From the NCBI RefSeq assembly GCF_014203555.1, contig NZ_JACHJH010000003.1, positions 518,899 through 582,898 on the forward strand: 64,000 bases of DNA. The letters are read 5' to 3'. The stretch comes from Streptomyces olivoverticillatus. Lineage in GTDB: Bacteria > Actinomycetota > Actinomycetes > Streptomycetales > Streptomycetaceae. Shown here piece by piece: positions 1-8,805 of this stretch. Numbering within the stretch: the first letter of the stretch is position 1; each line of letters begins with the position of its first letter. The position numbers and the translations under genes are program-made. The notes beneath the pieces are model-generated. The model had not been told where the DNA came from and ran no database searches. It saw nothing but the letters and a program-made list of their open reading frames with translations.

Positions 1-943
1 TGGTGTAGTTGCCGTAGACCTGGGGGCCGACGACGAACGCCACGTCCGGGTCACGGAAGTAACCGAGCATCCGCTCCAGGAAGTTGGGCAGCGGGACGTG
101 GTCGGTGTCCACCATCGCCATGAACTCGTAGGCTTCCCCGTGCGCGTCCAGCCAGGAGTTGTAGTTGCCGTGCTTGGTGCGGGCCCGGAAGCAGCCGGAG
201 GGCTGGTTCCAGCGGTCGACGCCCTTGCGTGTGAAGTGTCTGACGCCCAGCCGCCGGCACAGCCGCTTGGCCTCGGGGTCGTCGCCCTCGTCCAGCAGCC
301 AGACGTCCAGGATCCCGTCGTGCGCGATGCGCACCGCCCCCTCCAGGGTGGCCCGCACCATGGACAGGGGCTCCTTGCCCGGCACGAAGGTCGTCAGGAA
401 CGCCACCCGCGTCCCCGGCTGCGCGCGCACCGGCACCGGGTCCCTGGCCACCCAGGTGGCGTGTGCGTTGGAGACGACGTTGACCACCCGGAACAGCTCG
501 ATCAGCCCGATCGACACCAGCATCACGTGGTCGGCCGCGCGCTCCCAGGCACCGACGTAGTCGCGGTAGAGCCAGTGGCCCGGCGACATCAGCCAGATCA
601 GCAGCCCCAGACAGACCAGCGGGGCGGCCCCCACCAGGAGCCTCACCCCCACTCCGCCGCCCTCCCCGCCGAGCAGCCGCCGGTAGCGCACGCGGTAGAC
701 GCCGTCGGGGGGCTCGGTCAGCTCCCCCGCCAGCCGGCTGAACCCTGTGTAGTCGTAGCGGGCCGGGGCGCTCGCCCGCGGCCCCGCACCCGGCCCGCCG
801 GGGCCGTCCGCGCCACAGGGGCCGGGGCCCCCGCCCCTGCCTGTCCCGGGCGGGCCCAGGGCGGGTGGGCCATCCGGGGGCTTCGCCGCGTCCGGGCACT
901 CCCGGGCCGCCGCCAAGCGCGCTCCACTCGCCGAAATCGCCAC
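1..943 (-). CDS. GT2 family glycosyltransferase, cellulose-synthase-like (3' part outside window)
   Basis: Membrane-associated processive-type family 2 glycosyltransferase; the C-terminal part lies beyond the left edge. In the visible ~314 residues, a Pro/Gly-rich N-terminal tail is followed by a hydrophobic pair (LLVGAAPLVCLGLLIWLM; VMLVSIGLIELF) and the catalytic fold. DEGDDPEAKRL is the UDP-binding acidic motif and MVDTDHVPLPNFLERML is the DxD motif with the following helix. These match BcsA-like GT2 enzymes. I chose the GTG start at 943 because GGGGG stands just upstream; other in-frame codons farther up are possible. It is transcribed away from the ArsR gene cluster. The sugar substrate cannot be told from the sequence. 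Confidence 0.85.
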   Translation of the reverse strand, partial: MAISASGARLAAARECPDAAKPPDGPPALGPPGTGRGGGPGPCGADGPGGPGAGPRASAPARYDYTGFSRLAGELTEPPDGVYRVRYRRLLGGEGGGVGVRLLVGAAPLVCLGLLIWLMSPGHWLYRDYVGAWERAADHVMLVSIGLIELFRVVNVVSNAHATWVARDPVPVRAQPGTRVAFLTTFVPGKEPLSMVRATLEGAVRIAHDGILDVWLLDEGDDPEAKRLCRRLGVRHFTRKGVDRWNQPSGCFRARTKHGNYNSWLDAHGEAYEFMAMVDTDHVPLPNFLERMLGYFRDPDVAFVVGPQVYGNYT

Positions 944-1270
944 TTCACACCCCCAGCCACTAAGGGACACGGGACAAGGGCAGCCGTCGGGCGCTGTGTG
1001 CAGCACACCAACCGACAACAGCGGAGAAAAACTAACAAAACGGACCTACGATGATGTGACAACCGCACCGAAGATCGCATCTTCATCACCCACATGGCCC
1101 ACCCGCCCGAGCGGTGCCGGGCTCATCCGGCGGATACGGTCGGATGACGGTCCGATGGAGCCCCCCGTTCGGCCGAAGTGCTCTAGAATTGCGGAATTCT
1201 TCAATTCACTACTTCTACGGATCGTGCGAATCGTGCGAGAGGAATCGGACGAGCCGCGTAGGGGGCCGCA
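944..1270. other. Divergent intergenic region
   Basis: No gene seen. It separates the leftward glycosyltransferase from the rightward small gene/ArsR group, so it must hold both promoters. The right half is comparatively AT-rich (about 1180-1210) and contains an AGAATT/AATTCT inverted repeat, listed separately. TAGAAT at 1184-1189 could be a -10 box, but I see no clear -35. Confidence 0.5.
1185..1200. promoter_or_regulatory. Inverted repeat AGAATT-GCGG-AATTCT, possible ArsR operator
   Basis: Perfect 6-bp arms around 4 bp, overlapping a TAGAAT -10-like hexamer upstream of the operon with the ArsR-family gene. ArsR proteins often autoregulate through AT-rich dyads, so this is a candidate operator. 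No experimental support. Confidence 0.35.
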
Positions 1271-1459
1271 GTGAGTGCGTTCGCCGAAGCGATGCGGGAG
1301 CGGGTGCGCGCCGCGCGCGCCGCGCTGGCGGCGGCACGGGCGGCCGACGACGTCTTCGCGACGGCGGTCGCGGAGGAGGAGCTGGACGACGCGCTGCGGC
1401 TGGCCGATGCACACGGCGTGACCACGAGGGACGACGAGGACGGGCGGGGCAGGAGTTGA
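1271..1459 (+). CDS. Small Ala/Arg-rich conserved actinobacterial protein, 62 aa
   Basis: Short, highly charged, probably all-helical protein (MSAFAEAMRERVRAARAAL...; acidic EEELDDALRLADAHG in the middle). It has no membrane segment and no motif I can name. GTG start with a GGGGG-type ribosome site 6-10 nt upstream. It ends 5 bp before the ArsR regulator gene, so the two are almost certainly co-transcribed. Codon use fits Streptomyces coding DNA. Function unknown. Confidence 0.7.
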   Translation: MSAFAEAMRERVRAARAALAAARAADDVFATAVAEEELDDALRLADAHGVTTRDDEDGRGRS

Positions 1460-1464
1460 TCGGG

Positions 1465-1842
1465 GTGCGGGTACCGCTCTACCAGGCGAAGGCGGAGTTC
1501 TTCCGGATGCTCGGGCACCCGGTGCGCATCCGGGTCCTCGAACTCCTGCAGGACGGGCCGATGCCGGTGCGCGAGATGCTCGCCGAGATCGGGATCGAGC
1601 CCTCCAGCCTCTCCCAGCAGCTGGCGGTGTTGCGGCGCTCGGGCATCGTGACCGCCACCCGCGAGGGCGCCACGGTGGTGTACGCACTGGCCGGCGGCGA
1701 CGTGGCGGAGCTGCTCGCGGCGGCCCGGCGCATCCTGGCGCAGGTGCTGACGGGACAGGAAGAACTGCTGACGGAACTGCGCGGCGCCGAGAGCCGGGCG
1801 GGATCCGCAGCGTTGACGACGACGAGTGGAGAAGAGCAGTGA
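1465..1842 (+). CDS. ArsR-family HTH transcriptional regulator without metal-binding cysteines
   Basis: A 125-aa winged-helix regulator. Residues ~8-80 carry the ArsR fold: FFRMLGHPVRIRVLELL, then the recognition helix IEPSSLSQQLAVLRRSGIV and the wing TREGATVVYAL. There is no Cys anywhere, so the classical ELCVCD metal site is absent; metal sensing of the usual kind is unlikely. GTG at 1465 was chosen because AGGAG ends 9 nt upstream. Its stop overlaps the start of the next gene by 4 bp (GTGA), indicating translational coupling. The effector is unknown. It probably regulates this small operon or the divergent glycosyltransferase. Confidence 0.88.
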   Translation: MRVPLYQAKAEFFRMLGHPVRIRVLELLQDGPMPVREMLAEIGIEPSSLSQQLAVLRRSGIVTATREGATVVYALAGGDVAELLAAARRILAQVLTGQEELLTELRGAESRAGSAALTTTSGEEQ

Positions 1843-2024
1843 CGAACGGCGGTGCCGCCGACCGGCCCACGACCCCCGCCCCCGTGCCGAGGGATCTTGG
1901 CGCGGGGAGCGAGGAGTACAAGGAGCGCTGGGTCGCCTGGCGGGTCCTCGTCTACGTCGTCGTGGGCCACTTCCTCGCCGGGTTCATCTGGCTGCTCTTC
2001 TACCTGGGCGCCCACGCCAAATAG
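1839..2024 (+). CDS. Small single-pass membrane protein, DUF6126-like
   Basis: A 61-aa protein: a polar N-terminus with Pro/Thr, the segment SEEYKERWVAWRVLVYVV, then one hydrophobic helix (LVYVVVGHFLAGFIWLLFYLG). It resembles the short Streptomyces membrane proteins grouped as DUF6126; I recall this family name with moderate certainty. GTG start overlaps the ArsR stop. It ends one base before the stop of the convergent hydrogenase-like large-subunit gene. Function unknown. Confidence 0.75.
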   Translation: MTNGGAADRPTTPAPVPRDLGAGSEEYKERWVAWRVLVYVVVGHFLAGFIWLLFYLGAHAK

Positions 2025-2025
2025 G

Positions 2026-3546
2026 TCACAGGTCGTTGCCCGCGTAGGAGAGGTTGAAGCTCTTGTTGGCCAGCGGGAAGTCCGGGACGATCGTGTCCGC
2101 CAGCGCGACGGGCAGTGCGGGCCAGTTGAAGAAGGACGGGTCGGCGATCTTCACCCGGCGCAGCGTCCCCTCCGGCCCGGTCTCGACCCGCGTGGTGATC
2201 GTGCCGCGCCAGCCCTCGACGATGCCGACGCCCGAACCCGGCTCGGCGAGCCCGGAGCGCGGCGGCCGGGCGACGGCCCGCCCCGCGCTCAGCCCGTCCG
2301 CCAGGTGCTCGGCCAGCGCCAGCGAGACGTCGGTCTCCTCGGCCCGGACGAGGAAGCGGGCCAGCACGTCGCCGGTGGTGTGGACGGGGACGGTCAGGGC
2401 GGCGCCGTAGTCGTCGTAGGCCGGGTGGGAGATGCGGGCGTCGCCCGGCAGGCCGCTGGCGCGGGCCGCATAACCAAGGCAGCCCAGGTCCCGGGCGGCT
2501 TCCGGACGCAGGCGCGCGGTGCCGGTGAAGCGGTCGCGGACGGTGGTGTGCCCGAGGGCGAGGGTGACGATGGAGCGGATGTCGTCGCCGACGGCCCGCA
2601 GCCGGGCCGCCGTGGGCACGCACAGCAGCTCGCTCCCGCCGAGCACGACTCCCCCGCGCAGCAGCCGGTGCCCGGTGACCTCCTGGTTGAGCCGCAGCAG
2701 ATGCTCGCGCACCCGCTGCGTCTGGGCGTTGAGGATGCCGTGGCCGACGTCGTTGCAGAGCGCGCCGAGGTCGGCGACGTGGTTGTGGAGGCGTTCGAGT
2801 TCGAGGAGGAGGGCGCGGGCGCGCCGGGCGTCGTCGCTCACGCCGAGCCCGGCGGCCTCCTCCACCGCGAGGCAGTAGGCGAGGGCGTGGCCGACGGCGG
2901 TGTCGCCGCTCACCCGCTCCGCGAGCGGCAGTCCGCGCTCGGGCGTGCGACCTTCGAAGAGCTTCTCGACTCCTTTGTGGACGAACCACAGCCGGGCCTT
3001 GAGCTTGATGATCGTCTCGCCAACGACGGAGAACCGGAAGTGGCCCGGCTCGATGAGCCCGGCGTGCACCGGCCCGACGGGGATCTCGTAGACGCCGTCG
3101 CCCTCCACTTCGAGGAAGGGGTACGGGCCTTCGGACTCGGCGAAGGGCGGCGGCGGGCCCGCGTCGGGCGCCATCGGGTACCAGCCGCGCGGCCAGTGGA
3201 AGTGGCGCACCAGGCGGTGCGGGAGCGGGTGGTCCAGAGGGACGATGCCGTAGAGGTCGCGCATCTCGCGCTCGAAGCGGCCGCCGGGGAAGGACAGCCG
3301 GGCCAGGGTGGGCAGTTCGGGGGCGTCCGCGTCGAGCCTTACGTGCAGTTCGGTGCGGGTGTCGGGCGGGCCGGAGACAAAGAGGTAGACCACGCGGACG
3401 GCACGGCCGCCCGGCGCGCCGGGGCCGTCGTGGTGGGCGGCGACGAGCGCCAGGCGGTGGCCGTCGAGCAGCAGCTCGGCCGCGCGTCCGGGCAGTTGGG
3501 CGAGGTCGGCGTCGACCACGGTGCGGGCGGTGAGGGTCGCGGTCAT
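2026..3546 (-). CDS. Hydrogenase-4/complex-I-like large subunit (NuoC-NuoD fusion) lacking NiFe ligands
   Basis: A 506-aa fusion: NuoC/HycE-N-like domain (~1-120, FPGGRFEREMRDLYGI) and NuoD/HycE large-subunit domain (~150-506). In true group-4 NiFe hydrogenases the metal is held by an N-terminal CGxC and a C-terminal CxxC. Here the first site reads RVSGDTAVGH (~211-220) and the second, at the extreme C-terminus, SFNLSYAGNDL; both cysteine pairs are gone. The protein therefore cannot assemble a NiFe centre and belongs with energy-converting-hydrogenase-related (Ehr) subunits. Last gene of a six-gene operon; ATG start 3 bp after the preceding stop. Confidence 0.9.
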   Translation of the reverse strand: MTATLTARTVVDADLAQLPGRAAELLLDGHRLALVAAHHDGPGAPGGRAVRVVYLFVSGPPDTRTELHVRLDADAPELPTLARLSFPGGRFEREMRDLYGIVPLDHPLPHRLVRHFHWPRGWYPMAPDAGPPPPFAESEGPYPFLEVEGDGVYEIPVGPVHAGLIEPGHFRFSVVGETIIKLKARLWFVHKGVEKLFEGRTPERGLPLAERVSGDTAVGHALAYCLAVEEAAGLGVSDDARRARALLLELERLHNHVADLGALCNDVGHGILNAQTQRVREHLLRLNQEVTGHRLLRGGVVLGGSELLCVPTAARLRAVGDDIRSIVTLALGHTTVRDRFTGTARLRPEAARDLGCLGYAARASGLPGDARISHPAYDDYGAALTVPVHTTGDVLARFLVRAEETDVSLALAEHLADGLSAGRAVARPPRSGLAEPGSGVGIVEGWRGTITTRVETGPEGTLRRVKIADPSFFNWPALPVALADTIVPDFPLANKSFNLSYAGNDL

Positions 3547-3549
3547 GGG

Positions 3550-5043
3550 TCAGTGGCCTCCGATGATTGCGGCCGCCGCGGTCAGCAGGCGGGTGAGCGG
3601 TCCGGTGGCGGTGCCGAGCGCGGCGCAGCCGAGCAGGCCCGCGGCGAGCGGGAGCCCGGCCACCGCACCGAGCCGCACCGGCGGCCGGCCGCCCGGCGGC
3701 GGGCCCAGCAGCATCCGGGCCGTGCGGATGCCCAGCGCGGCGAAGGACGTGAGGACGAGGGCCAGGGCCGCGGCGAGGGCGGCCGCGCAGTACGGGCCGG
3801 CGGCGAATCCGGCGCGGGCGAGGCCCAGTTCGGCGGCGAAGAGGGCGAACGGCGGCAGGCCGAGCAGGGCGATGACGGCCAGCGCGAAGGCGGTGCCCAG
3901 CGCCGGTGCCTCGGCCAGCAGCCCCCGCACCCGGCCGATGCGGCTGGTGCCCCTCAGCCGCACGATGTGGCCCGACGCGCAGAACGCCACCGTCTTGGCC
4001 AGCCCGTGGCCCAGGATGTGCAGCAGGACGGCCACGGCGGCCAGCGGGGTGCCGACGGCGGCGCCGAGGGCGATCAGGGCCATGTGTTCCATGCTGGAGT
4101 AGGCCAGCATCCGCTGGTGGTCGCGCTGGCCCAGCAGCAGGGCCGCCGCCAGCGCCAGGGTGAGCAGGGCGAGCCCGGCCAGCAGGACGCGGGTGTAGCC
4201 GCTGCCGAGGGCGGCGTCGGCGATCACCTTGTAGCGCAGCAGTCCGGTGAAGGCGACCGAGGACAGCACGCCGGACATCAGCGCGGCCACGGGGGCGGGC
4301 GCCTGGCCGTAGGCGTCGGGCAGCCAGGCGTGCAGCGGGGCGAGCCCGGCCTTGGCCCCGAAGCCGAGGACGACCAGGCCGGTGCCGAGCCGTACGACGG
4401 CGGGGTCGAGGCGGTCGGCCCGGGCGGCGAGGGCGGGCCAGTCCAGGGCGGAGGCCTCGGAGATGCCCGCCTGGCGGGCGGCGTAGTAGAGGAGCACGGT
4501 GCCCAGGAAGGCCAGGGCGATGCCGGCCGAGCAGATCACCACGTACTTCCAGGCGGCCTCGACGCAGGCCCGGGTGCGCCGGTGGCCGACCAGGAACGCG
4601 GTGAGGATGGTGGTGGCCTCGATGGCGGTCCACAGCACCCCGAGGTTGGCGGCGAGGACCGCCGCGCTCATGGCGGCGAGGAAGGCGTGGACCAGGACGT
4701 GGTAGCGCCGCACGGTGGGCGGGTCGGCGTCCTCGCGGGCGAGGTAGCCGGGGCTCGCGGCGCAGGCGAGGGTGGCGACCGCGCCGATGGCCAGCAGCAT
4801 CCACACCGACAGCGCGTCGGCGCGCAGCATCCGCCCGTAGGCGGTGGCCGCTCCGTGGGCCGGGACGGTCACGGCGAGCGCGGCGCCGCACAGGAGGATG
4901 GTGAGGGGGGAGAGCAGGCCGAGCCAGGCGGCGGGTCCGCCTGCGGCCCGGGCGGGCCGGCGCCGCGCGGCGTAGGCCGCCGAGGCCAGCAGCGGCCCGG
5001 CCACGGGGGCGGTCAGCAGGGCGGTGGTGAGGGCGTGGGTCAT
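3550..5043 (-). CDS. HyfF/NuoN-type proton-translocating membrane subunit
   Basis: A 497-aa, very hydrophobic Mrp-antiporter/NuoLMN-family protein. The core proton-pumping motif region is visible: LWTAIEATTILTAFLVG, GFGAKAGLAPLHAWLPDAY with a conserved Lys, GHGLAKTVAFCASG, and MLAYSSMEHM. These match HyfF/NuoM-N. ATG at 5043 overlaps the upstream HyfE-like stop (ATGA). In the complex it should form one ion-translocating arm in the cytoplasmic membrane. It resembles the pumps of hydrogenase-4 and Ehr complexes more than the respiratory complex I gene set. Confidence 0.92.
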   Translation of the reverse strand: MTHALTTALLTAPVAGPLLASAAYAARRRPARAAGGPAAWLGLLSPLTILLCGAALAVTVPAHGAATAYGRMLRADALSVWMLLAIGAVATLACAASPGYLAREDADPPTVRRYHVLVHAFLAAMSAAVLAANLGVLWTAIEATTILTAFLVGHRRTRACVEAAWKYVVICSAGIALAFLGTVLLYYAARQAGISEASALDWPALAARADRLDPAVVRLGTGLVVLGFGAKAGLAPLHAWLPDAYGQAPAPVAALMSGVLSSVAFTGLLRYKVIADAALGSGYTRVLLAGLALLTLALAAALLLGQRDHQRMLAYSSMEHMALIALGAAVGTPLAAVAVLLHILGHGLAKTVAFCASGHIVRLRGTSRIGRVRGLLAEAPALGTAFALAVIALLGLPPFALFAAELGLARAGFAAGPYCAAALAAALALVLTSFAALGIRTARMLLGPPPGGRPPVRLGAVAGLPLAAGLLGCAALGTATGPLTRLLTAAAAIIGGH

Positions 5044-5738
5044 CGGTCGCTGAGCTCCCGCATGTCGTCGAGGCCGGTCCCGCCGAAGGCGGCCCGCATC
5101 CGGGTGGTGAGGATCCGCAGCACGAGCACGGCGAGCAGGACGTCGAAGGAGACGCCGAGTTCGACGATCAGCGGCACTCCGGAGGCGGCCAGGAAGGCGG
5201 TGGCGGTGATGCCGTTGTCCAGCAGCAGGAAGCCGACCACCTGGGCCAGGGCGCGGCGGCGGGTGACGAGGGTGAAGAAGCCGATGAGGACGACGGCGAG
5301 CCCGACGGGCAGGGCCCGGGTGGCGGGCGTGGGGTTGAGCTCGACCAGGGGCCGGGCGACGGCGTAGGCGAGGAGGGTGAGCAGGGCGGCGCTCAGCAGG
5401 GAGGCGGCGACGTTCACCAGGGGTTCGGTCTCGCGGGCCTCGCTGACGTCCTCTTCGTAGGGGTGGCCGGGGGCCGGGGCGAGGGCGGTCAGGGCGCGGC
5501 GCATCAGCAGCGGAAGCAGCCCGGCCCGCAGCACGCCGATGCCGGTGGCGACGGCGAGGACTTCCCAGCGCCTGTCGTAGGTGCCGAGCAGGGCGGCGAC
5601 GGCGGCCAGGGCCACGCCCTGGAGGGCGAAGACCCGGACGATGGAAGCGAGCTGCCGCAGCCACAGCACCACGACGGCGGCCAGCAGGAAGGCCCCGCAG
5701 GCCAGGTCGAGGAGCTGGGTGTAGACGGCGTCGTTCAT
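5040..5738 (-). CDS. HyfE-like membrane subunit
   Basis: A 232-aa membrane protein, about six to seven hydrophobic segments, with the duplicated NuoK-like architecture of HyfE: first half VLWLRQLASIVRVFALQGVAL, second half LDNGITATAFLA. A charged loop (YEEDVSEARETEPLVNVAA) separates them. HyfE is diagnostic of formate-hydrogenlyase/hydrogenase-4-like complexes. It starts 10 bp after the stop of the HyfC/NuoH-like gene and overlaps the following HyfF-like gene by 4 bp. Confidence 0.88.
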   Translation of the reverse strand: MNDAVYTQLLDLACGAFLLAAVVVLWLRQLASIVRVFALQGVALAAVAALLGTYDRRWEVLAVATGIGVLRAGLLPLLMRRALTALAPAPGHPYEEDVSEARETEPLVNVAASLLSAALLTLLAYAVARPLVELNPTPATRALPVGLAVVLIGFFTLVTRRRALAQVVGFLLLDNGITATAFLAASGVPLIVELGVSFDVLLAVLVLRILTTRMRAAFGGTGLDDMRELSDR

Positions 5739-5748
5739 GGGGTCCCCC

Positions 5749-6711
5749 TCATTCGCCCGTCAGGAAGTACGAGGCGGTCACCGCGAGCAGGGCCAGCAGG
5801 AAGGAGCCGGCGAGGAGTTCGGGGATGCGGAACAGCCGCAACTTCGCCCAGAACACCTCGGCGGCCGCGAGGGCGGCGCCGAGGAGCGCCACTTTGACGG
5901 CGAACAGCACCAGGCCGAGGGCGACGGCCGCCGCGGAGGCGGTGGTGGCGATCCCCCAGGGCGCGGCGAGCGAGGCCAGCAGGCCGAGCAGGACGGTCAG
6001 CCGCATGTGGGCGCCCAGTTCGACGAGGGCGAGGTCTGGTCCGGCGTACTCCAGGACCATCGCCTCGTGGACCATGGTCAGTTCGAGGTGGGTGGCGGGG
6101 TTGTCCACGGGCAGCCGGCCGGTCTCGGCGAGGACGGCGACGGCCAGCGCGGCGGTGGCCAGCAGGCCGGCCGGGGAGGCGAGCCGGGCCGAGTCGTGGA
6201 TGCCGCCGGAGACGATGGCCGCGAGGTTGGTGGATCCGGCCGGTATCGACAGGGCGAACACCGCGAGGAGGATGGTGGGTTCGACGAGGGCGGCGACCGT
6301 CATCTCGCGGGAGGCGCCCATGCCGCCGAAAGCGGTCCCGGTGTCCAGGCCGGCCAGGGCCAGCGCCACGGTGCCGAGGGCGAGCAGCGCCACCACGAGG
6401 ATGAGGTCGGAGCGGACGCCGGCCGGGGTGGCGGTGGAGGCGAGCGGCATCAGGGCGGCCACCACGGCGGTGCTGGCCACCAGCAGCAGCGGTGCGGTGC
6501 GGAAGGCGGGGCCGGTGCCGACGGGGGTGATGGGTTCCTTGCGCATCAGCTTGCGCAGGTCGCGCCACGGCTGGGCGATGCCCGGCCCGGCCCGGCCTTC
6601 CAGGCGGGCCCGTACCTGCCGCATCAGCCCGGCCAGCAGCGGGGCGCCCGCAACGACCGCCGCGACCTGGGCGGCCACCGCGGCGGGCCCGACGGCCCCG
6701 GCGGCGTTCAC
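5749..6711 (-). CDS. HyfC/HycD/NuoH-like membrane anchor subunit
   Basis: A 320-aa NuoH-family protein. Visible signature: RLEGRAGPGIAQPWRDLRKLMRKE after the first membrane helix, then ETGRLPVDNPATHLELTMVH, the conserved acidic loop that contacts the peripheral arm and lines the proton path, then LVELGAHMRL. GTG start overlaps the preceding gene by 4 bp. It anchors the soluble large/small subunits to the membrane antiporter modules. Confidence 0.92.
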   Translation of the reverse strand: MNAAGAVGPAAVAAQVAAVVAGAPLLAGLMRQVRARLEGRAGPGIAQPWRDLRKLMRKEPITPVGTGPAFRTAPLLLVASTAVVAALMPLASTATPAGVRSDLILVVALLALGTVALALAGLDTGTAFGGMGASREMTVAALVEPTILLAVFALSIPAGSTNLAAIVSGGIHDSARLASPAGLLATAALAVAVLAETGRLPVDNPATHLELTMVHEAMVLEYAGPDLALVELGAHMRLTVLLGLLASLAAPWGIATTASAAAVALGLVLFAVKVALLGAALAAAEVFWAKLRLFRIPELLAGSFLLALLAVTASYFLTGE

Positions 6712-8756
6712 GCGCCCACCGCCAGGGCGAGGAGGAGGGCGACGAGGCCGAAGAACCCGTAGCCGAGGTAGAGGTGCACGCTGCCGGAGGCCAGCCGTCG
6801 CGAGGCGCGGCCGAGGCCGGTGACGGTGTCCAGGAACGGGCGGTAGAGGCGGTGTTCGATGCGGTCGGGGACGCGGCGCTGGTAGCGCACGCGCTCGACG
6901 AGGTAGGCGGATTCGCTGATGGGCGTGACGTTGACGTCCTGTTCGGGGGCGAGCACGTCGTCGAAGACCCGTTGCAGGGGTTCGGCGAAAGAGGTCGCGG
7001 TGTAGGACATCCGGGCGGTCGGCGCCCCGCCGCCGCAGTCCCACAGCCGGGCGTTGCCGCGGCGCCGGCGCCGTGCCGTCAGGCGGGTCAGCGCGGACAC
7101 GGCGGCCAGGGCGGCCGTCAGCGCGCAGGCGACCCACAGCGGGGAGAGGGAGGCGGCGAGCCGGTCCAGCCGGACGCCGAGGGCGCCGCCGGTCAGCGGG
7201 CGGCCGTCGGCCAGCCCCGCCGCCGCGACGGCGCGGGACAGCCCGTCACCGAGCAGGCCGGGCACGAGGGCCAGGGCCGCGCAGGCGGCCGCGAGGAGCC
7301 CCATGCCGGCCAGCATCGTGGGTGGGCTCTCGGCCGCCTCGGCGGCCGGGGCGCTGCGGGGCCGGGCGAAGAAGCCGACGCCGAGCGCCTTGACGAAGAC
7401 GGCGGCGGCCAGCCCTGCGGACAGGGCGATGACCGCGACGGCCAGGGGCAGCACGATCGCGGTGAACACGCCGGGCACGGCCAGACCGTGGATCATGGAC
7501 TGGAGCAGCAGCCATTCGCCGAAGAAGCCGTTGCCGGGCGGCAGGGCGACCGCGCCCAGCGCGGCCACGGCGAAGAAGGCGGTGGTGGCGGGCATCCGGG
7601 CCCGTAGTCCGCCCATCCGGTCCAGGTCGCGCACCCCGGTCGCGCGCAGCACCGAGCCCGCCGCGCAGAAGAGCAGGGCCTTGAAGGCGGCGTGGTTGAC
7701 GATGTGCAGCAGGGCGGCGGCCAGGGCGAGCGAGGCGGCCGCGCGGTTGCCGGTGGCGTGGAAGAGCCCGGCGGCGCCGACGCCGACGAGGGCGAGGCCC
7801 AGGTTCTCCGAGGTGGAGTAGGACAGCAGCCGTTTGAGGTCGGAGGCCACGGCGGCCTGCAGGACCCCGTAGACGGCGGAGAGGGCGCCCGCGCCGAGCA
7901 CCAGCAGCCACCACCAGCGCGGGCCGCCGCCGAGCAGATCGAATCCGGTGCGCACGATGCCGTAGACGCCGAGGTTGACCATGGCGGCGCTCATCAACGC
8001 CGAGACGTTGCCGGGGGCTTCGGGGTGGGCGCGCGGCAGCCAGGGGTGCAGCGGTACGGCGCCGGCCTTGGAGGCGCAGGCGGCGGCGACGAGCGTGAAG
8101 ACGGCTCCGCGGGCGAGGGGCGGCATCCCGGCCGCGCCCGCGCGGAGGGCGGCGAAGGTCTCGCCGCCGGCGCCGGCCGCGAACAGCGCCAGCCCGGCCA
8201 GCAGGAGGACGAATCCGAGGTGGGTCATGGCGGCGTACCAGATCCCGGCGGCGCGGACCGCGGCCTGCCGGGCGGGGCTGCCCGCGCGGTGCCCGGCCAG
8301 GACGAGCAGCAGCGAGGTGAGCGCCATCGTCTCCCACAGCAGCAGGAAGGTGGAGACGGAGGCGGCCGCGGGTACGAGCACCAGGGCGAGGGCGAAGACC
8401 GGCAGGACGGCCTGGGCGCCGCGGGAGGCGATGCCGTGCGGGCCGTGGCCCGCGGCGTACCCGATGCCGTAGACGGCGACGGCGAGGACGACGGCGCCCC
8501 CCACCGCCATGAACAGTCCCGAGAGGGCGTCCACGGCCAGGTGGATCCCCGCGGGCGGCAGGAGGCCGGGGAGCGAGGCCGACCAGCGGCGGCCGCCGAG
8601 GGCGGCGGTGCCCGCGGCGAGTGCGGCGGCGCCCAGCGCGGCGGTGCACACGCCGGCGGTGACGGCGCGGGCCCGCGGGGGAAGAGCCGCCCCGGCCAGG
8701 GCTGCTGCGGCGGCGAGGCCGGCCACCGTGACCGTCGCGGTGGCGATGACGTTCAC
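6708..8756 (-). CDS. HyfB/NuoL-type proton-translocating membrane subunit
   Basis: A 682-aa polytopic NuoL/HyfB-family protein. Motifs seen: FLLLWETMALTSLLLVLAG (pump Glu), CASKAGAVPLHPWLPRAHPEAP, HIVNHAAFKALLFCAAGS, LLSYSTSENLG, and the long C-terminal part ending in a membrane helix. GTG start. A C-terminal polar stretch carries RVFDDVLAPEQDVN, as in HyfB. A 47-bp gap separates it from the small-subunit gene upstream; otherwise the genes of the operon touch or overlap. Confidence 0.92.
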   Translation of the reverse strand: MNVIATATVTVAGLAAAAALAGAALPPRARAVTAGVCTAALGAAALAAGTAALGGRRWSASLPGLLPPAGIHLAVDALSGLFMAVGGAVVLAVAVYGIGYAAGHGPHGIASRGAQAVLPVFALALVLVPAAASVSTFLLLWETMALTSLLLVLAGHRAGSPARQAAVRAAGIWYAAMTHLGFVLLLAGLALFAAGAGGETFAALRAGAAGMPPLARGAVFTLVAAACASKAGAVPLHPWLPRAHPEAPGNVSALMSAAMVNLGVYGIVRTGFDLLGGGPRWWWLLVLGAGALSAVYGVLQAAVASDLKRLLSYSTSENLGLALVGVGAAGLFHATGNRAAASLALAAALLHIVNHAAFKALLFCAAGSVLRATGVRDLDRMGGLRARMPATTAFFAVAALGAVALPPGNGFFGEWLLLQSMIHGLAVPGVFTAIVLPLAVAVIALSAGLAAAVFVKALGVGFFARPRSAPAAEAAESPPTMLAGMGLLAAACAALALVPGLLGDGLSRAVAAAGLADGRPLTGGALGVRLDRLAASLSPLWVACALTAALAAVSALTRLTARRRRRGNARLWDCGGGAPTARMSYTATSFAEPLQRVFDDVLAPEQDVNVTPISESAYLVERVRYQRRVPDRIEHRLYRPFLDTVTGLGRASRRLASGSVHLYLGYGFFGLVALLLALAVGA

Positions 8757-8805
8757 GGGGCGCTCACCCCGCGGGTATCGGGGGGACGGTCTTCCGGCAC
8801 GCCGC

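Noticed and set aside
1852..5367. A 1,171-codon open frame on the plus strand over the Ehr-like operon
   Set aside because: Antisense shadow of the HyfG/HyfF/HyfE-like genes; low-complexity composition and no motif.
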